In this document: positions 12,540 through 24,062 of the stretch, in pieces | How positions within the stretch are numbered: the first letter of the stretch is position 1 | Layout of the letters: each line of letters opens with the position of its first letter | Source: Oryza sativa Japonica Group | Taxonomy: Eukaryota > Streptophyta > Magnoliopsida > Poales > Poaceae | Assembly (NCBI RefSeq): GCF_034140825.1 | Contig: NC_089039.1 | Span: 26,919,001 to 26,983,000, forward strand | Reading direction: 5' to 3' | Length of the DNA stretch: 64,000 nt | Translations under genes and position numbers: made by a program | Notes under the pieces: generated by a model | What the model was told of the DNA's origin: nothing | The model's database searches: none | Seen by the model: the letters and a program-made list of their open reading frames with translations, nothing else

Positions 12540-12645
12540 AACGTCCAAGGGTCTTCCGGCTAGCTCCACGCCTCTACAGGGTGGTGGGCTAAACGACTTG
12601 GATTCGAAACCTCATCCCTTCTAATTATTTGATATTAGATCATAC
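12540..12645 (+). mobile_element. SINE-like fragment with a pol III B-box
   Basis: GGATTCGAAACC at 12600-12611 closely fits the tRNA-type B-box, and a plausible A-box-like stretch lies upstream. The downstream CTTCTAATTATTTGATATTAG resembles the 3' part of rice tRNA-derived SINEs as I remember them. No clear target-site duplication or poly(T) tail was found, so this is a fragment. Confidence 0.4.
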
Positions 12646-14111
12646 CGGTGTCTTTTTTAGATAAAAAACTGTCATTTTGATTTAATGGAGTACAGGAGCA
12701 CTAATTTAGGGTTTGGGTTCATGTTCATTTGACCTTTTTTGGCCGTCTCGATTATAGTAGTGCGAGTCTGTATTTTTTGTCGGTAAAGCCCGATTTGCCT
12801 CGTTAGAAGTTGAATAATGGTCCTCTTCAGCCACCCCGTACGATTCCTGCAGGCAGTTCTCATTATTTTGAAGCAAATGGGCGGTCGAGACTCGTGTGAG
12901 GCTGTCACCTCCAAGGACCAAGGGCCCTCCTCTCCAAGTAGGATAATTGATTAGCGGGAAGCCGGGAAAGATGCAATTTTTTTTACTGAAGGGTTTTTAA
13001 GAAACTAAGAAAAATAGCTCACCTTATACAAACTTATAAAGGTGAAAGATCAATCAAGAACATCTATCACGCTTTAAAAGTGTATTGTTTGTCCATAATT
13101 TTTTTACCGACATTTATCCAAATGGTCATTCCTACTATTTTTCTGTGTTTTTTCAATCTATAGGATGTGAAGGTCCTCATCGGTTGCTCATATTCCATAA
13201 AAAGTAAAAGTAGCTTATTATAAAATAAAAATTAATTTATAGGTAAAACTTGTATATATGTGTTATTAGCGACTTAAAAGCCAATTTAAAAAAAAGAACC
13301 ACGTTGAAAATATTTTAAAATCAGCTTTAGATTAAGTTTGAAAATTCAAATTTTAGTTTTGTCTTTGGCTTCTTAGGAAAACCAATGGGCTACTAGGACA
13401 CTCCAATAATATATTTTTCATATTTTTGTGTCTTGAGAATTCTATGTTCCAAAAGAAGCCCTATATATACACGTGAAAACCCAATCTTTAAAAAAACACA
13501 TGTTTGAAAAGTTTGGGCCTAGTTCTTTTCTTCATATCCAAATTACAACTTTCTCCTTTTTCATTAAACACATTTTTTAAATTGTTAAGTGATGTGCGTT
13601 TTGAAAAAAAATATAAGTTTCTTTTAAAAAATTAATTAACCCATTTTTAAAGTCTATAATAACTAATACTCAATTATTCATTCATGTACTAATGGTTTAG
13701 CTCATTTTACGTGTCACTAAAATGCTAAACCAAGTTGAAAATTCAAATAGGCCCTAAGTCGACCATAACTTAACATGTGAATCAAACTGTTTTTTTTTAC
13801 AAATACTAATCATATGCTAAATTAGCTGATTTGATACTGTTTTTCTTTACAGGCGTCCTAATTTAAGGTTCGTCTTGAGTTTGCACCAGGCAAAGTATAC
13901 TCCTATTGTGCAGTCCTTGAGCAATGAGTTTACTTTTTTCAAAAAAAAAAGAAACGACAGAAAACTGTGAAGTTTCAATGTTTCAACGAAGACGAAAGTA
14001 TATTCCGGGTAAAATTTTAAATGGATTTTAAGAATTCAAATTCAAAACAGCAAATGTAACCGAATTTTGATGAAAACTGTCATACCGCCTGTAGTTGGGA
14101 TCCAGCGCTGA

Positions 14112-14308
14112 GGGCCTGTTTGGGGGAGTTTAAGATTCTGAGAAGCAGCTGCTGAGAAGCTAGCTGGTGAGAATCTAGTTCATTTTCCTGATTCTACAAC
14201 TACAGATTCTCAGAATCTGGATAAAAATCTGGACTGTTTGGGGGAGCTTCTGGCAACTGGAGATTTTAGGAGAAGCTGCAGCTACTAAAAGCTCCCCCAA
14301 ACAGGCCC
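14112..14308. mobile_element. 197-base Tourist-like MITE
   Basis: The ends are GGGCCTGTTTGGGGGAG and its inverted copy, CTCCCCCAAACAGGCCC, flanked by TGA on both sides. A 3-base target duplication points to PIF/Harbinger-derived MITEs. The interior repeats the motif AGAATCTGG in both orientations. A worn relative lies at about 42340-42475. Confidence 0.75.
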
Positions 14309-14955
14309 TGATTAGGAAAGGTAAAACTCTGGCTGGGCACAGCTTGATGCCCGGCCTCTCATTGCTGTGTGACAGATGGAAATCGAACTGGCATGGCAAG
14401 TTTCTTTTTTTTTAAAAAAAAAGGGAAAAAAACTGGCATGGCAACCAATCGCTCCTTGCCTCGCTGGCTCATGAGCTCATTGCATTCTGCCATACTCCTA
14501 CTCACGCAGAGCCTGGTACGTGCCTTCAATGATGCAATCAATGTATCGTGGCACGAACACAAAGGATTACTCGTGATTCATGATCTGGAGTACTACCATC
14601 CATCTAGAGTAGGAATGCTCACGAAGCCGAGCAACAGGGAGAGTAGTGCCATCGATGAACACGATTTGAGAATGAGCAAGCTTGAATGCTTTTCTTTGAT
14701 ACCACGGCTCAAGTCACCGACGGAAAACGTGATGCGATCACTCGTGAACAGTACAGTAGAAATGGTCTTTTCATCGGTTCTCCTTCATCATCATCCATGA
14801 GATTATAGTTCCATGAAACTTCAAAGATGACTACAAGTGTACAACTCTCTGATTTCACTGTAAAAACTGTCTATAATTTACTGAAAGTGCGCGTTGCGTA
14901 ACTGAAAAAAGATGCATATTCTGGTCGAATTTCAACAAAATGGCCTTCAGATCGA

Positions 14956-16256
14956 TCAGCAGACCAAGCCCTTGAAGCAGTAGACGCCGAGGACGAACCA
15001 GCCGAGGAGGAGGGAGGAGAATGCCGCCATGCTGATGAGGAAGGACCAGCCGGCCATGAGGACGCCGACGCAGGCCACGGCGGCGAAGGGGAGGAGCGAC
15101 CGGACGACGGCCATCTTGCCCAGCCACCGGCCGCGCAGCCACACGAGGGCGGCCAGGTTGAGGACGTTCCAGCCGACGGAGCCGCCGTAGGCGAGGCGGT
15201 TCAGGCAGCTCGCCACGAAGGAGTGGCTGTTGCAGGTGAAGAGGTTGTAGCACTTGTGCTCGAACCGCCTCGCGCCGGACTGCAGCGCGTCGTCCCACGA
15301 GATCGCCGTCCCGGCCTCCGAGTGCTCGTAGGACCTCGCGCACACATGCGCCGCGAGGTTGGCAGGGAAGCAGCACTGATCACCCCCAAGGCAGCAGAAA
15401 AATCAATATCAGCAAACCACAGCAAAGTCATAAAAGTTTCAGTACTAAAAGACAGTTAAGAAGAAAGAACATGAACCAAAAGACAGTAAATAAGTGGTTA
15501 TGTTGGCAAGATTTCAGATCTTAGGATCACAGTTTATATGAAAAGAACTTTTTCTTGCAACAAGAAGAAACGCTGTAGGTTATAGACTGTTAGTCACAGC
15601 CCGCAACACCCCCATGGTCACAGTTTATATGGAAGCTTCCATCTGAATAACTGTATGAATGCAGGATCTGAATTAAGTGCCCAACAGGCAAGAATATGGC
15701 ATGCCCGGCAGGCTTACTGCTTTACAATGTTTAAGATCACAGGCTCACAGTCACGTGGCAGGATGGTGTACCAAAAGAAAATATATGTAAGAAATAACCG
15801 TATCATTCATGTAATCATGCCCTCTGAATTATGATGGTGTCAAACCACTATCTCATTTCTGAAATGGAAGCAAAGAAGTTTTCATAAAGTAAACTGCAGG
15901 TTCATATTAGTGGCCTGGTTTCTAAAATATTCAGATATTAAGTGCAGCATAAATCCAGGGGAGAATAAGTATACCTTTCTCCTGTCGAGCTGGAGGTACC
16001 TCGCAGCAGAACCATATGCAAGGTCATCTACACTCACAAAATTTGAACCTGCAAAGTCCATGACAGTTCCATCCTCCCGGGCAATCCCGACATGACCTAT
16101 GTAGGGAGCCAGCCAAGAAACCACTGGCAGAGGTGTCCAAACAATGCAACAAGGGAACCTGGTTCCCTTTTGGTCTACTTCACCTAGTGGCCACAATTCC
16201 TGCATCTCATTGCTTGAACTGACTACTCCATCACCACAAGCAGCTTCAACCTCCAT
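14956..16256 (-). CDS. RTE1 homologue (RTH/DUF778 membrane protein)
   Basis: Coding exons 15975-16256 and 14956-15375 give 233 residues. The conserved core carries [12 protein letters not shown], then a GHVGI-REDG-DFAG block, a cysteine-rich [13 protein letters not shown] motif, and at the C-terminus a hydrophobic hairpin ending YCFKGLVC. Together these match plant REVERSION-TO-ETHYLENE SENSITIVITY1 and its homologues. RTE1 sits in Golgi/ER membranes and promotes signalling by the ethylene receptor ETR1; homologues may differ. The longer upstream frame has no ATG, so MEVEAACGD at 16256 is the start. The 5' UTR is split: a leader exon ends at about 17759 with the donor GTAAGC, leaving a leader intron that ends a little upstream of the coding start. 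Rice has three RTH genes; I did not assign the number. Confidence 0.88.
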
Positions 16257-16931
16257 TGAAGGCAATAATCTCAGAAACTCGGACAATCCTCGTACTATCA
16301 AACATAATCAAGCATTTTCCAGTTGCATGTCATGATCCTGTCAACCTACAATAAAACACTGTGCACCACTTGTTATGTTGTCCAAGAGAAATAAGTAAGG
16401 TTAGATATGTTTAAAAATAATGATGAATGTACAAATCAAAATGGTGGGCAATTACGCTATCAAGTGATGGGGTATGACAATGTCAAGTAAGAAAAAATAA
16501 AACGCGATGGGAAAACAGTAAGAACAATAGTATGATAGGTGTCGTCCCCCTTTATTTTTCCTCCTTATGGAAATAGGGTTACTATTTGACAATAGTTATG
16601 AAGACTAAAACAGTTTAGTACAATAAAATACTCCATTAATCCGCTCTAATAGTAGGTCCCATCAGCTCTCCAATAATCATGTTGTTGCTTATGAACAGCC
16701 AATCTTGGTTTTTATTGACATACTTACCATATCAATATTACATGATCATATAAGATGAATAGACTCTACAATACATTACGAAATTCATTTTATAATAACA
16801 CAATATTAAATTGATAGGCCAAACTCTCCAAAGACAATCCTCTGGGGCACAAGTATTCAAACAGGAAAACCTAGATGTAGCCATAGCAATTTATCATCCA
16901 ATTTTTAAATAAACTATGAACAATGTGATAC

Positions 16932-17070
16932 GGCTGCCTTTAGTTCCATCCAAAGTTTGGATTTTGGTTGAAATTGGAGATGATGTGACTGAAAAGTTAT
17001 GTGTGTATGACAGGTTGATGTGATGGAATTTTGCAAACTTTGGATCCAAAGTTTGGATCTAAACACACCC
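16932..17070. mobile_element. MITE (TTTAGTTC...CTAAACACACCC type) in the RTH leader intron
   Basis: The ends CCTTTAGTTCCATCC and GGATCTAAACACACCC form imperfect inverted repeats. The interior has the GATGTGATGGAA words also seen in the foldback pair at 19.2-19.6 kb, so it is a diverged member of that family. Non-coding. Confidence 0.6.
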
Positions 17071-17876
17071 GTTGTAGCCATGCCATTCAAATGCCATGAC
17101 AACCGCTCCATTTGTAAGAAACTCAATACCAAATTACCAGTCAAACATTCAGACAAATTTTGGCTAAATTTTAAATTACTTGTTTGGCATTATTTTGCAT
17201 CCTCAAAACAACCGATAACACAGTGTGCTAAATTATTACTACTTTTTTTGTTAGATAATGGACTAAATTATTGCTACTGTACAATACAATACACCATGTG
17301 TTACACGCAAACATGTGTAACAACTTTGTTGGCACTTGGCATGCAAGAACTAATAAAGCAGACCACAAAAATCACTTCACCGAGATAATATTCAATTTTA
17401 TCGCCAAAAAAAAAACTAATAAAGCAGACCAACTTACTAACTGAACACAATGAATCACGATTCACGCAAAATCTTTATCCTTTACCTCTTCGTCAACACC
17501 ACACCAGAGCCCTCCCTCCCAGCTCAACCTCGCTTCCTCAGCAAGCAAAACATCCAGCCACCAATGCACTAGACGAAACACCCCGATGGCCTTAATCCCA
17601 TTCGGACTCGTCCTACACACCCCCAGGAAAGAAAAATCCCAATCAAACCTCTCCTGCCACACCACTAACCAAAACAAAAACAAAAAAAAACCCAGAAATC
17701 TCTCTCTGAACCAAAGATCCTAGCAGAGCAGGATCGCGGGCGGGCGGGGGGCTTACCAAGAGCAGCGGGATCCTCCTGAGAAGTCGCATTGGGAATGGAT
17801 TGGATTGGGACGCCACCGCTCCGAGCAAGTGCAGGTCAAGTGTTTGACGCATTGGGGAGGAGGCGGAAGCTGTACA

Positions 17877-17882
17877 CTTATA
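17877..17882 (-). promoter_or_regulatory. Likely TATA box of the RTE1 homologue
   Basis: On the minus strand this reads TATAAG, about 120 bases upstream of the leader-exon donor at 17758. It would place the transcript start near 17848. The surrounding GC-rich sequence fits a core promoter. Confidence 0.4.
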
Positions 17883-17899
17883 GCGGGGTGGAAGAGAGA

Positions 17900-19966
17900 A
17901 AAGGAAAAAAAAAAAGGAGTAAAGTTGGGGGAAGGTGCATGCACCTGGGGTGGACGGGGAGGGAGACGCTACGCGCACCCACCCCGTGTGGATGACATGT
18001 AGGGCCAGGGGGCACTCGGCAACGGGCGACTGGGCTGAGGTGGAGGTGGGCCCGCTTCTCAGCCGGGACGCGGCGGGTAGGGTGGGTGGTGGCATGATCT
18101 GCCGTTGGATTGAAGATGACCGGTCGGGATTTGGTGGACGTTGCGCGAGAGCTGACGTGGCAGGCTTGGCTACCGCTGCTACTTGTGAATCGGTGAGATT
18201 TTTTTCCTTTCCCGGGTTGGAGAGTTGAATAGTCGCGGTCGTGGTTGCTTCATGGCGAGGACAACATCAATCGAGTGAGCAACTAGCTGACGATGGTTTG
18301 GAGTCGTCATAAGCTCATACTAGTATTGGCTTGTTAACATCATTCCTGATACGATTATAGTCATGGCGTGCTAATTAATCATATATATTTTTTATCTAAC
18401 ACTAATACGTGTGTATTAATCATATATATTATGTTTTGCCCTAGTATATATATACTCTCCTCGATTTAAAATATAACAATATATAAGAGAATTGGACATA
18501 TCCAAATAAATATACTAGGGAACTGTTTGTCACAGCTTCAGCTTGAAGCTCAGCCTAACAGTTTTAACTTCACTTAAAATAAGAGCAGTGATGAATGAAG
18601 CGTTATCACAAGATGAACAGATATATAAGTGTAGGTTGTGTCTAATCATTTTAAATTGTGTATATTCTAAAATAGAATAAGTACACATTATTTGAGAAAA
18701 CCATTTTGAAGATTTACACGAATAAGCATCGCTCCACATTCCCATCACACCCACCAAACCGTGAAAGTTTTTCACACCATGAATTCTTAGGAACTTTCTG
18801 TAATCACGTGTCATGTTCTTTAATCTCTCTGGAACTTGCTTTTTGCGCAAATATCTCGGAAAGAAACCATTATCAAGTGATGCTCCTGTGATCCGGTAGT
18901 TATTCGATAAAGATGTTTCGCTAATTATGTTACAATAATTCCATTAGAAAAGTAATCATGTGGTTAGGGTAGTAGCAGGCAGGCGTGGCAGCATGCTCTC
19001 CGTCTAAGGATGATGCTTCCCTTCTTTAATTAATCAAAATCAGGCCAGTGTTAGCCTTTCCTAAAAGACGATTTTAGACTAATCGATCACAATATTGATT
19101 ACGTAAGAGGAAATGCTTATGTTGCAACACAAAACTGTTTATCCTCTGAACAAACCGGCGGGCGGCGAAGGTCCTTCTGAGAATAAAAACGCTCTTTCAC
19201 GTGGCATCAAATAGGACGTTTAATTCTCCCAAAAATAGTTTATTTTAGGGTGCGCTTAGTTCACGCTAAAATTGAAAGTTTGATTGAAATTAGAATGATG
19301 TGATGGAAAAATTGAAAGTTTGTGTGTAGGAAAGTTTTGATGTGATTAAAAAATTGAAAGTTTGAAGAAAAAATTAGTAACTAAATATCCGATTCCAATG
19401 TTTATTGTCATGACTAATGTATTTCGTCACGAATTAAGGCCTTGTTTAGTTTTAAACTTTTTCTTTAAACTTTCAACTTTTCTATCACATCAAAACTTTC
19501 CTACACACATAAACTTTCAACTTTTCCATCACATCGTTCCAATTTCGACCAAACTTTCAATTTTTGCGTGACCTAAACACACCCTAAAGCATGGTTCATA
19601 GAATCATTCGCGCTATCGAAAACCACTCCAGTCATTCTGTTGGCTTTCAACGGTGAAAACCGGTAAAATTCGGATAGATTTTGTTAAAAGAAATTAAAGT
19701 CTAATTTGATATTTTTTATAATCGGTTTGCCAGCGGTTTGTCAACTCGAGACGTCTTAAAATCTTCAAACTTTGAAAAAACCAAGTGGTTTTCATCAAAT
19801 TTGTGAAACATGTTTCTTAGTAGGAGTCGCCGGGAACAATGTGCACTTGTGCAGTGAGCTTACTGAAGTCTGCAACACGAGGCAGAGCCACGCACGCAAC
19901 GAAACCCGAAGCCGTTGCTTCGCGGCTCTCGCAACCCTCACTCTCCTCGCCTTCCCTTCCACGGAC
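17900..19966. other. Gap with MITEs and no gene
   Basis: The left part (to about 18250) is GC-rich upstream DNA of the RTE1 homologue. 18440-18560 holds a fragment resembling a Stowaway end, then a fragment containing AACTGTTTGTCACAGC, as in Tourist ends. The minus-strand ORF at 18530-18850 shows no domain. The foldback MITE pair is listed separately. The last 170 bases are the CGLD27 leader. Confidence 0.45.
19248..19584. mobile_element. Foldback pair of MITEs
   Basis: Two arms of about 140 bases (19248-19383 and 19437-19584) are inverted copies of each other, separated by about 50 bases. The outer ends are GGGTGCGCTTAG and CTAAACACACCC. Each arm carries the words AACTTTC, CATCACATC and CTACACAC in order. 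The right arm alone has both ends of a single MITE (GGCCTTGTTTAG ... CTAAACACACCC). Either two copies inserted head-to-head, or this is one long-TIR element. Confidence 0.7.
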
Positions 19967-22372
19967 ATGGCCGCCGCTCCCCTCTCCCCTCCTCCTCCCC
20001 TCCACGCGCGCCTCCTCCTCCTCCCGCCTCTCCTCCCGACGATGGCCGGGGGCTCCCGCGGACGGCGGCGGGGGCGGGGGCGCCGCCGGTTCGCGGTCCC
20101 GCCGTCGCGGAACGGGAGCTCGTCGCAGGGGACGGAGTGGTGCCCCGTGCCGCCGGAGCAGCTGCCGGTGAACGAGTACGAGTCGCTGGCGGCGTCGCTG
20201 CCCTTCTCGTGGGCGGCGGGGGACCTCACGGTCTACTGCTCCCGCCTCGCGCTCACCGGCGCCGCCTTCGCGCTCTTCGTCGGCCTCCCCGTCGCGTCGT
20301 TCGGCGGCCGCGGAGGGGCCGGCGGCGACGCCGTGCACCTCGCGCTCGGGGCCACCGGGTCCGGGATACTGGCCGTCACGCTCGCCGTGGTGCGGATGTA
20401 CCTCGGGTGGGCGTACGTCGGCAACCGCCTCCTCAGCGCCACCGTGGAGTGTGAGGAAACCCCAAATTACTATATCTCCTTTCTTTCGTTTGTTTCCATG
20501 TTTGCGGATCTGATTTCAGTGCCTGATTTTCGCAGATGAGGAAACGGGATGGTACGACGGGCAGGTGAGATACTACGCTTGATCCTGTCATTGACTCATT
20601 TCTGTGATTCTAGTGCAGTACTAACATGGAGTTTATGCTTACACTGGTATTTTTGGGATCAAGTAGAGAAAGATTTGACAGGATATATATGCCTTGACCT
20701 TGATCTGATACTTGGCATTGATTTGGTACTTGCTGGACAATTTGGCATGCTATTTTTCGTGGAACATTTGGTTTGCCACAGGACAAGATCGCTCATGTTC
20801 CTTTACAACTTACAACTACAATAACTGGGATATCTTTGACAGCACGCTTATTTAGCTCTGGCTTAACAAGATTTTGTGGCTTTAGACTTTACTGCTTTAG
20901 CTAAACAATAGTGGAATAAAAACCAACTTTCCTTTGCTTTCTTAAAAGCAGGGCTTCAGTGCCTTTTGTCTCAAAAAAGGGGAAAATCAACAGGGATCAC
21001 TGAATCAGAAATATATGCAGTGCCACCAAAAGAACACTCCCAAAAGTCACTGCCTTGCTTATCATTGTACTCAATAGTCAATACTGTTGATGCTCAAGTC
21101 ATACCAATTCTTATTAGATATCACACCAATAACCAACTGCTGAAGTATTAGATTTGCAGCTATATGCAATTTCATAGAATTCTCAGATTGTTAGCTTGTT
21201 ATCAAGGTGATTATGAAATTCAGAGATAAAAATGACATGCATTTTTTTAATCCTAATTTTCCCCTTGTCACCAAGATAAATGGGGTTTTAGATCACAACA
21301 ACCTTTCATAATAACATACCCACAGATATATTAAATTATAAACTGCAGTAGATCTCCTATATTCCTGTAAACTCTTAAAATACCTTTCTTGTTCACTGAG
21401 CAGCAACGCGTCCCAAAAAAGAAACAGAAAGCTCTATTTTGTTCTTCTCATTGATTGATCATATACAAATACCAAGTTCATTCTTCTGTTTGACACAGAT
21501 ACATTTTTTGGATGTCGTCCTTTAGATTTGTCTTTCGTTTTGTGTAGGATAGTCCACGATTGCCCACTTTACTTATCTAATTCTAAAAAATGGTACTAGA
21601 AATATTTCACTTACTAGATTGTTGCATGCACGTCAAGCTGATGGGCATGAGATGATAGTATAATTGTGCAGCATTCCGCAACACAATTAGCTCTTGCATC
21701 ATGACATTTTTTCTTGTTCTTGACAGATATGGGTTAAAACCCCAGAAGTTTTGGCTCGTGATCGGCTTCTAGGTTCATTTTCTGTAAGTTGCCATGATTC
21801 ATGATAACCTTCTTATTTGAACCATTCTACTGTTCTCAGATTGTGTGTGTTTGTTCTTTTTCATTTTTCCCTTTTCTGTTATACCTCTGCAGTACTCTTA
21901 TGAACTGAATATTGAATAGCGTATGCACATGGCGTGAGCTGTGAAATTCTTCAAAATAATATAATCATATCAATAATTGATACTCTGGATCTATGGGTCT
22001 TATCTGGAGCAGTCCTTTTCTGAAACACTACATATTATTTTAAACATACTTGTATGTTCATGCCAATAAAACAAATGCACTTTATGGTATACTTGTGAAT
22101 AGTTCTCTGCAACTGCATAGCAGATTGTAACCACTGAAATTTTTGTTATGCATCAGGTCAAGCCTGTGCTGAACAGAGTGAAATTTACCTTGGTGGGGCT
22201 GGCAGTGTCCCTGATTCTTTGCATTCTTCTCTACGCCAACACCGAAAACCCAAAGGATCCTTTTGAAAACACTGTCGGGCGTGCTATCCCTGGAGTGTAC
22301 GATGATACTTCTGCAAGGTCATTCGAGCCTGATGCGTTCTGTGGAGAACCTGATCTCGGTGATCTGTCATAA
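19967..22372 (+). CDS. CGLD27: CGLD27 / DUF1230 (Ycf36-like) chloroplast protein
   Basis: Four exons: 19967-20450, 20536-20564, 21727-21783, 22157-22372; 261 residues. The N-terminus (Ala, Ser/Pro, then many Arg) is a typical plastid transit peptide. The DUF1230 core follows: CPVPPEQLPVNEYESL, two hydrophobic segments, YLGWAYVGNRL, then a short YEETGWYDGQ-IWVKTPE block that is the family's hallmark. Another hydrophobic segment and an acidic C-terminus follow. The family is conserved in the green line, diatoms and cyanobacteria (ycf36 in red-algal plastids); a role in iron homeostasis has been suggested. The ATG at 19967 was chosen over an upstream in-frame one at 19772, because the upstream part is AT-rich leader with no transit features. 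Two very short exons (29 and 57 bases) follow exon 1. Confidence 0.87.
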
Positions 22373-24062
22373 CTGTAAAGATCGTGGATGATACCTACTC
22401 GTTGTAATCTGTGACATGGGCCACATGGTGTTTCTCTTCCTTAGCATAGCTCGAACGGAGGAGATAGCATACATATAACAAACACCATAGGTATAAGGTA
22501 TTCCATGGGAAGGTGACAAGATGTCTCCGTCCTAGAATTGCTGAATTTTGTGATGCTTCATAAAGAATGTAAATATTTAACCACATAATATACCCCCATA
22601 GTTATAGCTCATAGTACAAAAGTTTTTGTAAATTGGGGGAAACACGGGTGGTGTGGTGGTGGAGTCGTGGATGCATGACTCCACTTATCAAGTTTAAATC
22701 TTGATGCCCACAAATATTACACACATGTAGGTGAACTTTCAACAAGACTTTAGCGAGACTAGTTGAATGCTTGTGCTTTGCGACAAGAATTAATGCTTGT
22801 GCTTTGCGACAAGAATTAAAAAACAGAACCTCACCGTCACCGTACACTCAAAGCCTAAAAAAATAAAATAAAATAATTCTAATTGTTAAAATCTTTAGGT
22901 AAAATATTATTGTCATTATTTTTGACACAGTTTAATGGCTTGAGGTTGGGGAAGGGAAAATTCACATATTTCACTCTTTGTGGACCGACACGGCAATGGT
23001 GGTGGGTGGTTGCAGATTCATCACTCACCATCACCATTGGAGTCTTTTAAAAGAGTATAGATAAGAGATGTGCCGCTGATTTTCGTCTCTTAGAACATGT
23101 TTAGGAGACGTATTCGTGGGGGTGTTGCGTGTGTATTGGTGTGTGCACGCGCGCAATGTAATCTTTAAAAAAAAGGTTATTGTATATTGTTTATTTTGTT
23201 TATACAAGATAACGAATGTTGTTGTAAAAAACTGTATGTACGATGTGCTGATCCATTATTGCTATGCTTGATGCGCATGGGTTGGGTCATCCTTTTGGCA
23301 TGGCACGGCGTAAACGGCAAGATGACGGACGACACGATAGATTTGACCGCTAAAATCTCGGTGTTTCTGGTGAAGCTTTCGTCACTGCAAACTTGTCCGG
23401 TTGTCTTGTCCCCCCTGCAGGCTGCCGAAATCACACAGGAAGCTGCAGAAATCCTGAAATCAACACGGAACAGACCGCCTTCCAAAACAAACCGAGCACG
23501 TATTCCACCATAGCTTCACAACGGCAACATGGAACTTAATTTTTACGAGAAAAGTAGTACTACTATGAAGAAAATAATTTTCCCTCTTAGATTTCTCAAA
23601 GAAAAATTCATTTTCTCTTCAGAAAAAAAAAACGAAGCAAAGCAAAGCATGCCGTTCTCCGGTCAAACCTGCCGTCGCCGCCGTCGCGTCGGGAAAGGAA
23701 AGCCTCTCGCCACCCGGTCCAACCCATACAAAAAGTCCAAAACTCCAAAGGCGCCGCCTCGTGCACCAGCTCATCCATTCCCACTTCCCCCCACAAGCAG
23801 CAGCAGCTTAGCGCCGAGACATACAGCGAAGCAAAGCGGCGGCTTAATCCGCGCTAATCACCCACTAATACTCTTGTTTAATCACTCAGGCCTCTCCTCG
23901 CCTCGCCTCCTCCGCCTGCTTAAACTAATCTCTCCCCCCTCGTACTCCCGGGCCGGGAGGGCGACGAGGAATCCATCCAGCTCGGAGCACGAGGTCGCGC
24001 CCAGGCTGGGATCCGATCGGGCGGTCGATGCCGGCTTCGGCGGCGGCGGAGGCAGGCTGGGG
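22373..24062. other. Gap between CGLD27 and GINT1; SINE-like fragment and a short tandem repeat
   Basis: At 22640-22760 there is weak similarity to a tRNA-type A-box and B-box. At about 22766-22818 a 26-base word (AATGCTTGTGCTTTGCGACA and on) is repeated twice in tandem. From about 23640 the DNA is CT-rich and fits the GINT1 promoter and leader. The long in-frame ORF upstream of the GINT1 ATG (from 23529) has leader-like composition and was not taken as coding. Confidence 0.4.

Larger units (their letters stand above)
11438..14955. other. Repeat-relic gap between NAP1 and the RTE1 homologue
   Basis: The first 300 bases are the NAP1 leader and promoter, with a CT-rich stretch near 11540 (minus strand). 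From 11830 to 14100 the DNA is AT-rich with no coding signal. It holds worn inverted fragments (11910-12400), a SINE-like piece (12540-12645) and a piece at about 13200-13430 whose reverse complement resembles 40140-40300. The ORF at 14369-14800 has no domain. The 14112-14308 MITE is listed separately. Confidence 0.5.
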
